A DNA stretch of 64,000 bases from Sweltsa coloradensis (lineage: Eukaryota > Arthropoda > Insecta > Plecoptera > Chloroperlidae). The DNA is taken from positions 62,001 to 126,000 of the forward strand of contig JAMZAV010001750.1 of the NCBI GenBank assembly GCA_024449915.1, read 5' to 3'. Position numbers and translations under genes: made by a program. Shown in pieces: positions 1 to 13,159 of the stretch (the stretch's first letter is position 1; each line of letters begins with the position of its first letter). The notes under the pieces are model-generated. The model ran no database searches and was not told the origin of the DNA. It saw only the letters and a list, made by a program, of their open reading frames with translations.

Positions 1-566
1 GAAATGGATAAAAAGAAACTTGTTTGAAACCGTTCAGACTTACAGATTTAGTCTTATACACATATTTTGTAACCATTAGTTAGTTATACATGAATAAGTA
101 GAAAACGTGTAAATAAAACCAAGTTAAATAAACACAATTCCAACACGTGTCATTTTCTCTTTTATTTTCGAACACTGGAAGTTTATTTTCGCATTGTTCG
201 CGTGTAAATGGGCCATTGTTACCAACAACACGGCACGAAACGAAACACGTTTTTCCAAACAGTGGGAGCCAAGTAAAACGTTCCCATCAGCAACGCAAAC
301 AGGAAGCAGGCCAGCATGAACAACTTTACGGGGAATTACTATAAATAAGGATGTGTAGGCCTATTAACAATGCTACAATTATCCACATTTAAGAGGGAAT
401 AGGAAGGACCCTTACCCATGTCATGTGAAGTTTGGGTCTGGCAGACACACTACGCACACGACAGTGACACAAATCAACATTTCGTGCGTTTATTGCCGTA
501 TATCAGAGATGTATTTCCAATACATAGATATGAGTCTGTACATCGCCCTACATAGATAGATGTGAA

Positions 567-851
567 CAGTGGCGTATCCAAGGGGGCTCGGGGAACTTCC
601 CCCCCCCCCCCGAAATCCCAGCTTAAATTATATTCTGCAAATCATCTAGGTTAACGAAAAAAGAAAAACATCTATTAATAATTTTACTTTTGTTTTTCCG
701 TTCAGCCATAAAACACATTAAAAACACTTCAAAATACGTATTTTTCAAATAGGGGACGTTCCCCTTACACCTCTTAATGAATCGTTTGCGGAGCCCCTTT
801 TGCAGCCCCCCCCCCCTCCCCCTTAAAAAACATTCCTGCGTACTGCCACTG
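567..851. mobile_element. hAT-type MITE (CAGTGGCG family)
   Basis: 285 bp bounded by CAGTGGCGTATCC and a degenerate inverted end TGCCACTG, with 8-bp duplication GATGTGAA at 559-566 and 852-859. Poly-C runs lie near both ends. Related ends occur at 4680, 5085, 6847, 17440, 17647, 27096 and 62740. Confidence 0.65.
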
Positions 852-859
852 GATGTGAA

Positions 860-1920
860 TGTGAGTACCGTATGCAAAATCTTGAAAACCGAATAGTTTT
901 TTTAACATTGATTACAAGGACATAGACAAATACAAAAATGGCCCAGATGGGCATAAATTTACTATCAATCAATGGGATTTTGTATATTGTTTTGTACTGC
1001 AATAATGTTATGAATAAATTTGTTTTTCGAAGGAATTCGGTGAACATTTCTATATACGCGCCTGGGTGCAGCTACTGCTGCGATTCTAGGACGAAAAACT
1101 TTTATAGCACCTCTTTGAACCACTGGACCAAAACGATCCACACAAAGTGACAGAGGAAATGGACATTTCTCGTAAAGACAGAAACCTCTTAGTGGAGTGG
1201 AGGCTCTCAATGTTTGAGGATGACCGAGCGTGTAGGGGGGGGGGGCAGGAAGCGATGACTACACCAACTTCCGGGAGGAGTTAATTAAGTCAAAATGTGC
1301 CCCCCACACCTACTTCCACCCGTTCGCCCCATATGGTCGAGGGGTTACGTCTACTTCGATGCTACGCATTTTTTTGCGACTTATTCGAGCGTAATGGAAG
1401 GTTGTACAATGTACACATTGACGAAGTTCTCAAATATAGACTTGTATTGCTAGGTTAGTTTCATATTGTCGGTACTTTTTTTACTTCTTAATTGAATTGG
1501 TTTTTAAAGCTTTTTATACACTCAAAAGATTATACCTCTCAAGTCGTAAGTACCACAACAAGGAAGAAAAGGAAAAACATGTTTGTTTAAATCCGGGTTC
1601 GAATCCTGACTTGCACAAAGATGTTATTTATTCCAAACTGATTAATTAATCTAAAATTCATAGATTGATCGGCGTTGTTAAACGTTACTCGGAAAAAAAT
1701 TAAAGCTGCAGAGCGTCGATACTCGTCTCCGCGCTACGACTATAACTAATGACTATAACTATACTATATAACCGAAAGAAGCTAGATTAGTGGAATATTG
1801 GATTGTTTAATTAAATTTTTTTTTAAATAAACTTACGAAAATGTTGTGCGTGCAGGCTATAGCATTGCATGCTAAGAAAATGTTCTAATACAAAACGGTA
1901 TTGGAGAAATGATTGCATAA
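860..1920. other. Intergenic, nothing recognised
   Basis: AT-rich unique-looking sequence with a G-run near 1237. Short frames (<82 codons) lack family signals and overlap on both strands. Confidence 0.6.
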
Positions 1921-1924
1921 AAGT

Positions 1925-2274
1925 ATGGCTGGGCAAAAAAATTCTTATAAATATAGATGTGTGAATAATTCCGATATCGACATTTGTACTCCACATCGAA
2001 ATATCGAAATAAAATAAAAAATCAGCAAAAAAATCAAACACCTAGGAACGAGGATAGGATTTTCCGTTAAATGGTGGAGGTGCCGGGTCATTAAACGTGA
2101 ACTGGAACCTTCAATCAACCTTTTGAAGCAACACATTTTTAATAGCAGACATTTTTAATTTAATTTTAATCTTATTAAATTTTGAATTTTTTGCACAATT
2201 CGAAATTTTGATACATCGATATCGAGATTTTCGTGTCATATCGATAATTGAATGATATGTCACAGCCCAGCCCT
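1925..2274. mobile_element. Possible MITE with GGCTGGGC/GCCCAGCC ends
   Basis: About 350 bp between inverted octamers, with AT-rich interior and repeated ATCGATATCGA words near the right end. No target duplication was found. Confidence 0.35.
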
Positions 2275-2279
2275 CTAGA

Positions 2280-4285
2280 GTTAGAGGTGCCTACTCTATC
2301 TACAGCTCTACACCTGTGTTGGGACCCCCCCCCCCCATCTCACCAGGGGGCATCGCCCCCTTCGCGTTCACTCACTACCTTGCGACGACAGCCTCACGAG
2401 GTGTTTTGGACAAAAACTCCCTGATTACTTTAATTATAGTTATTATCACCACACACTATGGTAATTCGCCTAGTAATAGTCGCCACATATCCGCCTATTG
2501 TCCTTGGGAATATAATAATATTACGTATGTTGATACTTTGTGAGGAGAGGTAATAACATAAACACCAGAACATTAGATGTTTTCAAATCATGCATGCGAT
2601 TCAAATTAGCCTAAGTATTGTAAATCCTCTTGAGATACAAAGTTTTCTCTTTTGGCACGAATTAGTGAGAATCCACTCAAAGAACAGATGACAAAATATG
2701 TACAAATCAACCTAAAATGACTAAAATTAACATTTTTATGACTTTTCGGGAGTCGCTGCATGGAGAAATGACTTATTTAAATGGGAAAGAGGTGCACGGG
2801 AAAAAATGATATATAATTGCCTTGGTTGTTGATTTTCCTGCAATTCGCCTCCCTGAATTCCTTGTGTGGTGCTTTCTTAATTAAATAGACAGCAAAGGTT
2901 GACAGGCAGAAGAAACTGAAAAATTAGTTGCAGATATCTGAAATGAGTAGGCCTACAAATACAATACCTATGGCCTAGGTAGGTATAGTATTTGTGCCAA
3001 TGTCATTGCAACATGCGTTTTATCTGAAGCTATTTTTAGATATGCATTGCATCTTACATAACAATGATATCTAAAAATTGAAAACCGAAATTAATATTCT
3101 CGAAATCTCGAAGTGTGTACAAATGTAGATTTGTAAGGCGCGAAGAAACCTATGACGAAACGTCCGCCGCCATGATGGCTGGGTTGGGTTGTGACTTCAT
3201 ATTATTGTGATAGGCTCAGGCCATGGTACAATGATACATCTGTGTGGCTGTGGGCTCAGGCTGCATCTCACTTGCACTGAAACCAGTAACCAGCTGGTTC
3301 TAGTCGTCTGCTAACAGAGCGACTGTCAGATCACGTCATAGCGAGTCAACGCATGTTTCTTTACGATTTGAAGGAATTCAAATATGTGGGGAATAGGGAA
3401 CCTAAGTTTTGAAGGCGGGAAGGAAATTGGTTCTCTCTGGTCTCAGCGCCCATAAGAATTAGCATGGTACGAAAATGTAACTCGCCGTATCTTTTGACTC
3501 GCGCAAAAGAAATCTAAACCAATAACATCACAAGATGCATAATTTTGTGAAGATGATGGCATTCTACTTTTGCTCAATGACGCTTCCTAAATTCCAACTA
3601 TTATGAGTTAAATGGACCCATGTTTGCGCGCTGTCGCAAATGTACTCTTGACTGAGCGGCAACCTAAGCGAGGCGCAGCCACGTTGTGTGCAGCTGTGGC
3701 ATCCTCGCATACCACGCGCCTGTCCATGGTTGCAAAATGTACTTCGCATTCAAGATTTTGTTGACACATTAAAGGATATTTTATTAGTAATGTATAATCT
3801 AGTACAACCCAGTGACCTCACAGTAGCCACAAAGCAAGTCGGATAGCAAATGTTATGCTGATGCCACGGACAAAATGTTTTTACGTATTTTTTCATGAGC
3901 AGTTTGGAAGGTTTGGCAACAGTGTAAATGTAGAGTTCACTTCAACTCAAAACAAATGTCATTAATATTTGTGATAGAGCAGAGTTATGTATATCCACGC
4001 AAAGAGGAAAGATTATAGTTTCTTACAGTATGAATATAATTCCGGTCCGTGGTCGGGTTCACGCGCTATCGCTTACGAAACATTTAGCACGGGTTAATTG
4101 CCTATACCACGCTGACCGGAGAGAACCGGACAACGCCCACTTAGGTTCCCTATACAATTCATTATTTTGAACCTTTTGAACTATTTTTAAAAAGTTGAAT
4201 TTGGCCCAGAGCAGGCGTAAAAGGCGATTCAAGAGAAAAACTGAAAAAGTCCACCTCGCAAACATCACCTAGTATGTAAGCGGAG
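2280..4285. other. Intergenic, nothing recognised
   Basis: No coding or repeat structure convincingly seen apart from a C-run at 2326 and a few AGGCCTA words that recur throughout the window. Confidence 0.6.
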
Positions 4286-4289
4286 TATT

Positions 4290-4545
4290 TTACTCCCCAA
4301 AACTAGATGCGAAGTCTGGCAATCGTCTTCGGGGACCTTGTCCCCTTTCCCTTGACGACCATCCCGACGACGACGACAATGACACTAAGAACGATGACAA
4401 AGACGATGACATCCGCGACGTGAGAACCCCTCCTATCCTTCCCCTACCCGTGGCTGGTTCTGACCAGCATGGGCCCCACCTCCCCATATTTCCTATAGGC
4501 TAGAGTGGCGCATTATGACCTAACGGTTGACGCGCCCAAATAAAC
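4290..4545 (-). repeat. GGTCATAATG-GAC-rich dispersed repeat, copy 1
   Basis: Shares with 18717-18910 and 40705-40935 the block CAACCGTTAGGTCATAATG...CACTCTAGCC, a GGGGAAGG-rich middle, a (GAC/GTC)n stretch and GTCGTCAAGGGAA...GGTCCCCGA. Noncoding; short frames reflect the GAC triplets. Confidence 0.6.
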
Positions 4546-4674
4546 AAACAATACAAGCAGACTAATAAGTACAGTTCTTGGTTTTGCAAATAAAATCGTA
4601 TGCATGTTATTACTACGATCATTACCGACCGACGCATTTGCTATAAAATAATATGTTATCTTCGTTATTCCTGG

Positions 4675-5090
4675 TCAGTGGCGTATCCAAGGGGGGGACA
4701 AAACCCCCATTTTGCCAAAATAGAGTGTGAAAGTGCACTTTAACGTTTCAATTGAGAATAAGTTATAGAATAACTGTTTTATCGCAAAAAGGGGAAATTA
4801 TCATCTGACCAAAAGAAGATTTTTTTATATACAAAGTTGGTTTTTGTAATACTTTAAAATCGCACAGATTTTCACCAAAATGACCTTGAAAGAGAAAACT
4901 TTTAGATTAAAACAGGATTTTAGTAGATAAAAACGTTTGTCATTGTGATGCTTTAAAACGCACAGATTTTCACCAAAATGACCTTAAAGAAGAGAATTTT
5001 CCGGAGAACAAGCCCCCCGGACCTCCCACTTAGCCTTCGGTACATCTATAAATTAATTGGTTGACCCCCCCTTATGAATTGCTGGATACG
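4675..5090. mobile_element. CAGTGGCG-family MITE, no clear target duplication
   Basis: Left end CAGTGGCGTATCCAAGG and right end GGATACGCCACTG are inverted copies. Two diverged tandem ~130-bp internal units share the words CGCACAGATTTTCACC and AAATGACCTT. Flanks do not show a matching 8-mer. Confidence 0.5.
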
Positions 5091-5094
5091 CCAC

Positions 5095-8000
5095 TGCTGT
5101 TCCTTGTCCTGATCGTATTGAGTCTGGCTGACGAGTACGTGCCTACGATGCAATGTGCACAGTGGCAGAACACGCAACATGATACGTGTGACGTCACCGG
5201 CTGGCGAGACCAGAGCGCTCTTGTAGACACAACTGAAACCCAGCCTCGCATACAGCACAATGGCGGGGTTGTATTACTAGTACACGTGCCCTGCAAAGTG
5301 AAACGACCACTAGGCAAGAGCTATAATTACAAAATAATGGAAGGTAAACACCTAGTTATGAGCTTGTATTCGTTCGTTGGAAACTCTTTTTTTGACGTGT
5401 TTTGAAAATAAATTAACTTGTCAAAATTTGGTTGGGAGTTAAAGGTTAATTATAGCTGCAAAGATTTAGACGCTCAAAAAACAAGCTGTGATGTTTCGGT
5501 TGACTTCATAACCAATTTTAATAGCTGTCAAGAAACAAAGGTGTCCAGAGGTCTTCATTTCGCCTGATCTCTGGTCGGCGTCGTCAGGTTTGTTTGACTT
5601 GGTAGTTGATTCAGAGCCACTTTACCGAATTCAAATCTGTTCTCTGACTGAGGGGATCGACTTCATAAATGTAGTTATTTATATATATATATTATAATAA
5701 CGAATGTACTTTCGTTGGATTTGCCCCAAGTTTGAAGATGTAGATTGATGAGTTTGAGACTCAGTCAGAATACATTCTCTATACTTACTCAAAAAATACA
5801 AGTTTTCTTCTAAAACTAGTTTATTCGAAATGCAAAATGAATATTCCCTTTCTTCCGACCCAGTAGCCTAACTTATGCCGTCATCGTCATATGGTCTACT
5901 GGAAAGCTGCTCAGGTTGTGACTACGGTACAAGGACGCCAGTGGTCACAATATTTCAGTCACAATGAAGAAGGTTTATGCACAATCTATATTCCACAGAG
6001 GACACGATCAGTAAAACTTTACATTGGTAATAATATAAAATTCAGCAAACAACAACGAGATCATAGGCCTCCGTCTACAGCCTCAGCAAATACATGAATG
6101 ATTGAATTAGAAATTGAATTTTAAATGAAGCTCTCGCTCTCAAAACTTGTAAATATGGATGTCGATTTAGGAAATTACACTTTGGGGTTATATTTAGATC
6201 AAGACACCCGCCGGCGTGGTGTCATGGCCAAAACGATAATTTGAGCAGAAAGATAGGTGTTAAAACTTCAAAAATAGAAATGTCGAATATTATTGACGTT
6301 CCCAAACGCAACTAATATAGGGCCCAACGTTCTCAAAAAACAGTCTCCAAGGATGTATTACTAGAAGTATAGAAGTTAGAAAGTAACTATCGGCTGGCGT
6401 TTGATTGTTGAGATTTACAGGAAGTACCGCAAAATTGTGATTGGGTACTTGGATTTAAGACAGGTAATAATAAATACTACGATTGTTGAAAAGGTCCCGT
6501 TTGGTAGTTATGCAAGCACAAAAATCAATCAAATATTTACGATAATATGTAATTTATAAAATAAATTATGATCCACATGAAAAGGGGTATCACCCCATTG
6601 TTATTTGCCCCACAGTATATAGTGAAAAGTTAAGTGCTGTGTGCTCATTAGCCCACAAGAAACTATAGCCTATTATGACAATTTACAAGAAACTATTACA
6701 TTATTCACAATCATAAAGTTATAAGTTATAACCAAATAAAAGTTTTCTGTCCAAGTGGACCGCCCACAGAATCTATTGCACAACGTTACGGTTATCCTTT
6801 GCAGCCTCCCTCCCCCCTCCCCCCGAAAATATATTCCTGCGTACGCCACTGCAAGACTCGGTATAAAACATATAGTCGATTAAGTGTGCAGTATTTCTCT
6901 TTGGTATAGTAGTAGGCTACCCTACTAATGTCGTTGCTGAATAAAGCTATACCAGCTCACCTAGATCCGTATAATTGTTCTCCAACCATGTGGCTTGCAA
7001 GGTGCCAGATTTGACATTTAACCCCAGAGCACGGTATGCATGTTTTCTTGCAGGCTACATTCCTAACTAATTTAGGCCTACTATTCCGGCTAAATATTTT
7101 CGGTGAGCTGTGGTCCAAAATCGACTGCATGTTGCACTAGGTTGAATACGAACAAGCGATACTAAATATATTCTTAGGCTGATTTGAATTGTTTTAGCAT
7201 CTTTCGAACACAAACCAAGGTCTAACAACTTAGCAATAACCCTTTATAATAAATATCTTACTTACAACTTAGACCAAACCACGAATTGCGAGTAGATTTA
7301 GGGCGATGCAATCGTGCCCAATGAAAAATACAAACTTATTTTGTATTTTTGTCCATCTTAATTCCCCCCCCCCCCCACCCCCTTCAAACACATAGCACTG
7401 ATCACGTCGAAGGTAAACACATACACACCTACGTGGACGTAATTATAATACGCATGTATAATTCCTAGAATCGGCCATCAGAATAATGAGTAGGCCTATA
7501 ATCATAATTCAAGTACCTTATCTTAAAGTGGTTTTTGTTGCCTTTGGGTCAGTTATGAAATATCTCGCGCGAAATACATAACGAGACCTAACAACCTCGG
7601 TCATAATAGAATCTGAGAGACGGTGACAGAGATTTCAATTTATTACGTGATCATAGTGGCGGTGACTTGGCTAATAGCAGCTTGTGTGAGCGGTTACTGC
7701 GGTGAGGTGAGAGGTACAATGAAATGGATACAAGTAATTATATGCTGAATCTGTTCTGCTTACTGTGTCTACATATTTTAGGTTACCAAATCCCCTTACT
7801 TCTCCAGGATGTAAATTTGATTGTTTGATAAACTAAGAGAGCTCACTTTGTCTGCAAACATTGAGATTGACCGTGTTTGTACATTAAAATATAGGGTCCT
7901 GGGGCTTTCCCCCCTACCCCCCCCCCCCCCCAAAAAAAATGGATTTAGGCCTACACATTCGATTTGGGAGTTTTTTTAATGGGCAATAAGGAAATTCCAG

Positions 8001-8405
8001 AAATATGACAAATTTACCTGAATTTCCAGGTGTATGTAATTATTTCATTTTATTTATTCATTTAATATATTAATTAATTCCGATTTGGGTACTCATTTTT
8101 TTTATTCATCGTATTCAACTAGGCCGCCGACAAGTACAAGATGACGATGCCGCTGCACGAAGCATCGTTAGTAATAACTAATTAGTATGTCACCAGTGCA
8201 TGGGCACCATTGTCTTTCTACAGGCGCCATGCATCGACTACTGTTAGTATAAGCAAGTCACTGGGCCTCATGTCACGTGCAGTAACTTCCCCTGTGACGT
8301 CACGGCCGCCATGTTGGATTCATCACCTCTCAGATGGATGGACACGATAGAAGACGAGACTGAATGAATGAATGGTGTGTTGGTGAGGCTGGTGATCTCA
8401 TTAGC
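5095..8405. other. Intergenic with decayed MITE ends
   Basis: The 5061-5405 frame starts inside a MITE end and has no recognisable domain. A CGTACGCCACTG end lies at 6841-6852 after C-runs; G/C runs at 7363 and 7917. Otherwise featureless. Confidence 0.55.
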
Positions 8406-8430
8406 ATCAAGAACTAAGACAACTGCGGTG

Positions 8431-9941
8431 AGATTTTAAAACTCTAATTTGCACACTGGATATCAACGTTTAAATCAATGCGAACGCGCAGGTTAATTTG
8501 TTTTTATCGATAGATAAACGGTTTGGTGGGATTTCCTAGAATTGGAATCCATGACTTGGATTTTCCCATTTTTTCACGTTTTGGACTTATGCCTCGCATA
8601 TTCGCATATTTTTTAAACCAATGGCGGATATTCCTATACAAGTACTTTATTAACATCCATGCCAAATTTGGTAATGATATTACCAACTGTTTAGCAGAAA
8701 TCATCAACACCTGAGTGCGCGCATTTGAAAACAGTCTCGCCGGTCACACACATAAACCATACACTATCCTAGTGAAAGTGATAGTGAAGAATGCGAACGG
8801 TAAAAGAAACAACTATGCACAGATATCTTGAATCCACTTGATACACAATCGTGTGTAACTCGTTTATCAGTGTTCTAGCGGTAGTCGGCAGTTTATAAGA
8901 CAATTATCAGATAAGGTGTCGGTTATTACCTCCCTGCATCTCAAAAATGTTACGCGTTCAAGAGCTCAGGACTTATCCAATGGCATTATATAATAGAGGC
9001 ATATTAGCTACGCTACCTAGTACCTATGCCAAGCCGGTCAATTGCTCTAAGTGATATTTGGTTTTTATTTGGCACACCTCATTCTTCAAAGGAAAGTCAA
9101 CTTTTGTTACATTCCCTTACAAATTTGAAAATTCACTGTCGTTATCCTGCACAAAAACCTTCAGTATTTGACCGACTTTTGATCAATTGATCAATTTGAC
9201 TGGTTTATGTGACATCCCTATATGGACGTAACAATAATTCCAAATAATGCAATGAAGAATTCCCGTTCACCCGTCTTCAAATTTATCAATACAAAATTCC
9301 CTGACTTTTCCGGGGGGGGGGGGGGGGGGGGTGGGGGTGGGGGTTAGCCTGCAAATTTTGCTTTCTGAGAAAATCATGATTAGCGGTGATGGCATATTAA
9401 AATTAGGTCCGCGGGCAAGCCTAGGAAATTTTTGGTTTTAACTTCGATTAATTGTGATTTTTTATAGATTTTACGGAATAAGAGAATTCCAGACATGTAA
9501 ACATTTTCCCTGACATTAGAGGTTTTCCAGACTTGTAGATCCTGATTTTACTTGATTTGGTCATAATAACTAGGGGTAGCAGAAATCCAAATAGTCCTAC
9601 ACAAGGAACTTTATCATTTTCCTCGTCATTTTCCTTTCCTTTTCCTTAAAATTGCATTTGTCACGCATCCTTGCTGTAAGAGGAAAATGGGGCTACCCAA
9701 GCTAAATAAGAATTACCCTACTTCAAAATAGTAACTTTCTCGAAACTGTGTGATTTCATCGTTACGACGACTGCAAAAACACGCTTGAGGAAACCGTCTG
9801 TACGTAGCTATTAGAATAGTGAAGGTCATCCAGCACAATAGCTGAGGATACATCGCTGAATATCCAGAAAAAGGGGACAACTGGGCAGTCTATGCACAAG
9901 ACAGAAGTGGATAAGGATAATTCCTATGAATTTGTCCGGCA
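8431..9941. repeat. 1.5-kb dispersed repeat, copy 1
   Basis: Near-identical to 15807-17304 over its full length (starts AGATTTTAAAACTC, ends TTTGTCCGGCA). It is flanked by a 19-bp direct repeat AGAACTAAGACAACTGCGG at 8410-8428 and 9950-9968, which looks like a target duplication and suggests retroposition. Contains a long G-run (9311-9346). No coding frame: the short frames in both copies are not conserved past small indels. Confidence 0.65.
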
Positions 9942-9968
9942 CTAGAACTAGAACTAAGACAACTGCGG

Positions 9969-11110
9969 AGTGGGTGTGGTTTTCATTTGAGGCCGAGATC
10001 GCGAATTGTGTGACGACGACGACGACGACGACGACGAGTGACGACGATGACGAGTGACGACGTAACTAATAAATTTGATGAAATCTTTGAAAGCAAGCTT
10101 GAAATTTGGTTTCGAATATTTTTGGTATTCCTTATTTGGTCAGTGGTACGCACAGTTACCACCACCTTTCCAAATTTACACAATTAAATCTGACAGTTTT
10201 TCATACTTTACACCAGGTCAAAACGCTGCTTTGTTTTGTTCCGAATTGGTAGCATTTTTCCTCACTAAATTCTAATGATTAGAACGATTTTTGTAATGGA
10301 TCAAAAATCGAATTGTGTATAAAAAAAACACAGAAATACACAAATTTCCGGGATGTCCCGGATATTTTGTTTGCCTGTAGTAGATTCAATTTGAACATGC
10401 AAATAAATTATGGAAAAAATTGAAAATTGCAAAAAAATCCATTTTTTTAAAATAAACTTATTTTTTAATTTTTTTCAACTTTGATACCAATTTTTAATTC
10501 AAAATCAGCATTTTTTACTAAAAAATCAAGGATTTTTTTTAAATCTAAAATACTTTTAAAAATCACAAATTTCAAATTGTTAAAAGTAGAAAGAAAAATT
10601 TTTGGGTCCCAACATTATGCCCTATAAAGGGTTAAAATAATAAAATAAGAAAAACACATTTCGGGAAACAGCAACCTATAATTTTTAACTGAAAGAGATT
10701 GGATTGGATATTGCAAAGCTTAACGTCTCATATTTACGCAACTTGGCTAATCGAGACGAAACTGAAAGTTTCGGTAAAACCGTAAAACTCGGTAAACTGA
10801 AAGAGAATTTCATTGTCGGGTAAGATTACAAATTAGTGCTTATTCTAAATAAAATGTTAAATTGTGTTATAGGTGGAGTCAGTGTTGAAAAATTTTGCAG
10901 AGCTCGTAAAAAACCTACTTTTAAAAATTAATGAGGTTCAACTCGGCCAAAACCAAAAACCCCAATACCCCCCCCCCCCCCAAAAAAAAAACTTTAAAAA
11001 AGCTTGTTTTTTTAAAAGTGATAACCTCAACCCTAGGCAGACACGCGCCTTTACGGCCCTTGGTAAACAACGTCAGTTGCCCACACGAGAGGACCCGGTT
11101 GCAGCGTTGA
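9969..11110. other. Intergenic, AT-rich low complexity
   Basis: After the GAC microsatellite, 10390-10620 is strongly A/T biased (AAAATTTT words). A C-run/A-run pair at 10969-10990 precedes the satellite array. Confidence 0.55.
10010..10062. repeat. (GAC)n microsatellite
   Basis: Run of GAC triplets with GAGTGACGACG interruptions; explains the poly-arginine frame on the minus strand. Confidence 0.85.
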
Positions 11111-11114
11111 TTCT

Positions 11115-11985
11115 CTCTCTGTGCAGTCAACAAGGTTGCATCCGTGCAGGTGGTGTTTCAAGGTTTGTTGTGCGTTGCGCGCGGTCACCGGTAGTAGTAG
11201 GAGGAGATGGCTGTGGCTGATCCTGATCGCAGCTGGAACGGTGGCGAATATCACAACAAGCACGCAAGCTGCAATCTACAATCTATCGTACCAGTGCTTG
11301 TGCTAGTGTGTGGGAGTAGGCACCACTGTGTCTCTCTGTGCAGTCAACATAACAAGGTTGCATCCGTGCAGGTGGTGTTTCAAGGTTTGTTGTGCGGTGC
11401 GCGCGGTCTCCGGTAGTAGGAGGTGGCTGATCCTGATCGCAGCTGGAACGGTGGCGAATATCACAACAAGCACGCAAGCTGCAATCTACAATCTATCGTA
11501 CCAGTGCTTGTGCTAGTGTGTGGGAGTAGGCACCACTGTGTCTCTCTGTGCAGTCAACATAACAAGGTTGCATCCGTGCAGGTGGTGTTTCAAGGTTTGT
11601 TGTGCGGTGCGCGCGGTCGCCGGTAGTAGTAGGAGGAGATGGCTGTGGCTGATCCTGATCGCAGCTGGAACGGTGGCGAATATCACAACAAGCACGCAAG
11701 CTGCAATCTACAATCTACCAGTGCTTGTGCTAGTGTGTGGGAGTAGGCACCACTGTGTCTCTCTGTGCAGTCAAAACAAGGTTGCATCCGTGCAGGTGGT
11801 GTTTCAAGGTTTGTTGTGCGTTGCGCGCGGTCACCGGTAGTAGTAGGAGGAGATGGCTGTGGCTGATCCTGATCGCAGCTGGAACGGTGGCGAATATCAC
11901 AACAAGCACGCAAGCTGCAATCTACAATCTATCGTACCAGTGCTTGTGCTAGTGTGTGGGAGCAGGCACCACTGTGTGCAGATGT
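11115..11985. repeat. Satellite: four ~214-bp tandem units
   Basis: The word GTTGCATCCGTGCAGG recurs at about 11135, 11357, 11567 and 11781 (spacings 222, 210, 214). Each unit has a short (GTA/GGA) run and CACAACAAGCACGCAAGC. All six frames contain overlapping open frames because unit lengths avoid stops; there is no family resemblance, so I do not call genes. Confidence 0.8.
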
Positions 11986-12139
11986 CGTGCGCTCCATTGT
12001 CATACCTTATGTCAAGTAATGGCAAACATTATAGGGGAAAGCCCTACGAGGGATAGCATGGGCCATACCAGTGACGAATTGACGAAACGCAGTTGTACGG
12101 AAGGAGTATCAAAACCTTTATAGATGACAGAAATTCTTT

Positions 12140-12305
12140 AAAACGGGGCGCTTTCCGATACCCCGCTCTCCGATGCCCCACCAACCTTTTTAGTCTCCGA
12201 TACCCCGCTCTCCGATGCCCCACCAACCTGCTTACGTTAGGTTCGGTTAGGTTTGGTTAGGTTAGGTTAGATTAGATGGGGCATCGGAAATGCGCCCTTT
12301 AAAAC
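12140..12305. repeat. Palindromic GGGGCATCGGA repeat with (GGTTA)n-like tract
   Basis: Two tandem ~42-bp units with CCGCTCTCCGATGCCCC, then a short degenerate GTTAGGTT array (12235-12276), then GATGGGGCATCGGA in inverted orientation. GGTTA resembles the arthropod telomere unit TTAGG. Confidence 0.55.
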
Positions 12306-12504
12306 AAGATGATATTGGGTACTCGAGCTCAGGTCAAACATAATCTTGTACAACTAAATACGAAATTGCATGTCAAAACGTTGTCGTCATAAGAAATACC
12401 CAACAAATAAAATTTGTCACTCGCAAATAATTTGAACTGTTGCTGCTTTTGTAATATTGCGATTTGTATTTGATGACAATGATTTTTGTTGCAATTAAGC
12501 ATTT

Positions 12505-12634
12505 TATTGAACTAAGACTATCCGAGACGATGAGTGGTGATAGATGACGATGAAGGACGATTACAAAAAAAGTCTTATTCGGGATTCGAACCGACGTCCT
12601 CGTAGAACCATACGTTTCGGACCAGCGCACTAAT
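12505..12634 (-). mobile_element. Second-family SINE copy
   Basis: Shares GAGACGATGAGTGGTGATAG and GGGATTCGAACCGACGTCCT with 20100-20235; cut at its head by the hAT MITE starting 12643. Another tRNA-like block (CTGGATTCGAACCAGCG) lies at 13228-13250. Confidence 0.45.
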
Positions 12635-12642
12635 CGTATGTG

Positions 12643-13159
12643 TAGGGATGGGATTTAACCGGTCAAATTCAAATTTGGTCAAGTGACGGTCAAATGTAAA
12701 AAAATCATAAATTTTATTTTATTAAATAATTAGTATATTTATTTTTTAAATGTTGAGTTGACAAAAGGTTTTTTATTTAAAAGCTTGTTAAATGCATATT
12801 AAGTGGCATATCATCATCGTCGATGCTGTCATTCAGTCCCTTTCTCCAATTCAGTTTCAGCTTACCCAGAAGCTATTATATTCTATTTGTCTATTATAAT
12901 TCATAATATAACAACATAATAAATAATAATTAAAATAAAATATTACCTAATTAAAACATTTTTAATTGAAAAAGAAAGAAAGAAATATTACCGTTTACAT
13001 AACAATTCAAATTCAAATATAAAAATTCAAGTAATTTCAAGTTTTAAATGCAATATACACATGTTATCTTTAAGTCAATTGACTGGTCAATTGACCAAAA
13101 GTATTTGACCAGTCATTTGACCGGTCAATTGACCAGTCAATTGGCATTGTGCAACCCTA
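12643..13159. mobile_element. hAT-type MITE (CGTATGTG target duplication)
   Basis: 517 bp with ends TAGGGATG/CAACCCTA and 8-bp duplication CGTATGTG at 12635-12642 and 13160-13167. The right part contains repeated GGTCAATTGACC-like palindromes (13075-13142). No coding capacity. It splits tRNA-like SINE sequence. Confidence 0.7.

Noticed and set aside
11283..11913. Overlapping cysteine-rich frames on both strands
   Set aside because: Produced by the 214-bp satellite; the frame changes between units.
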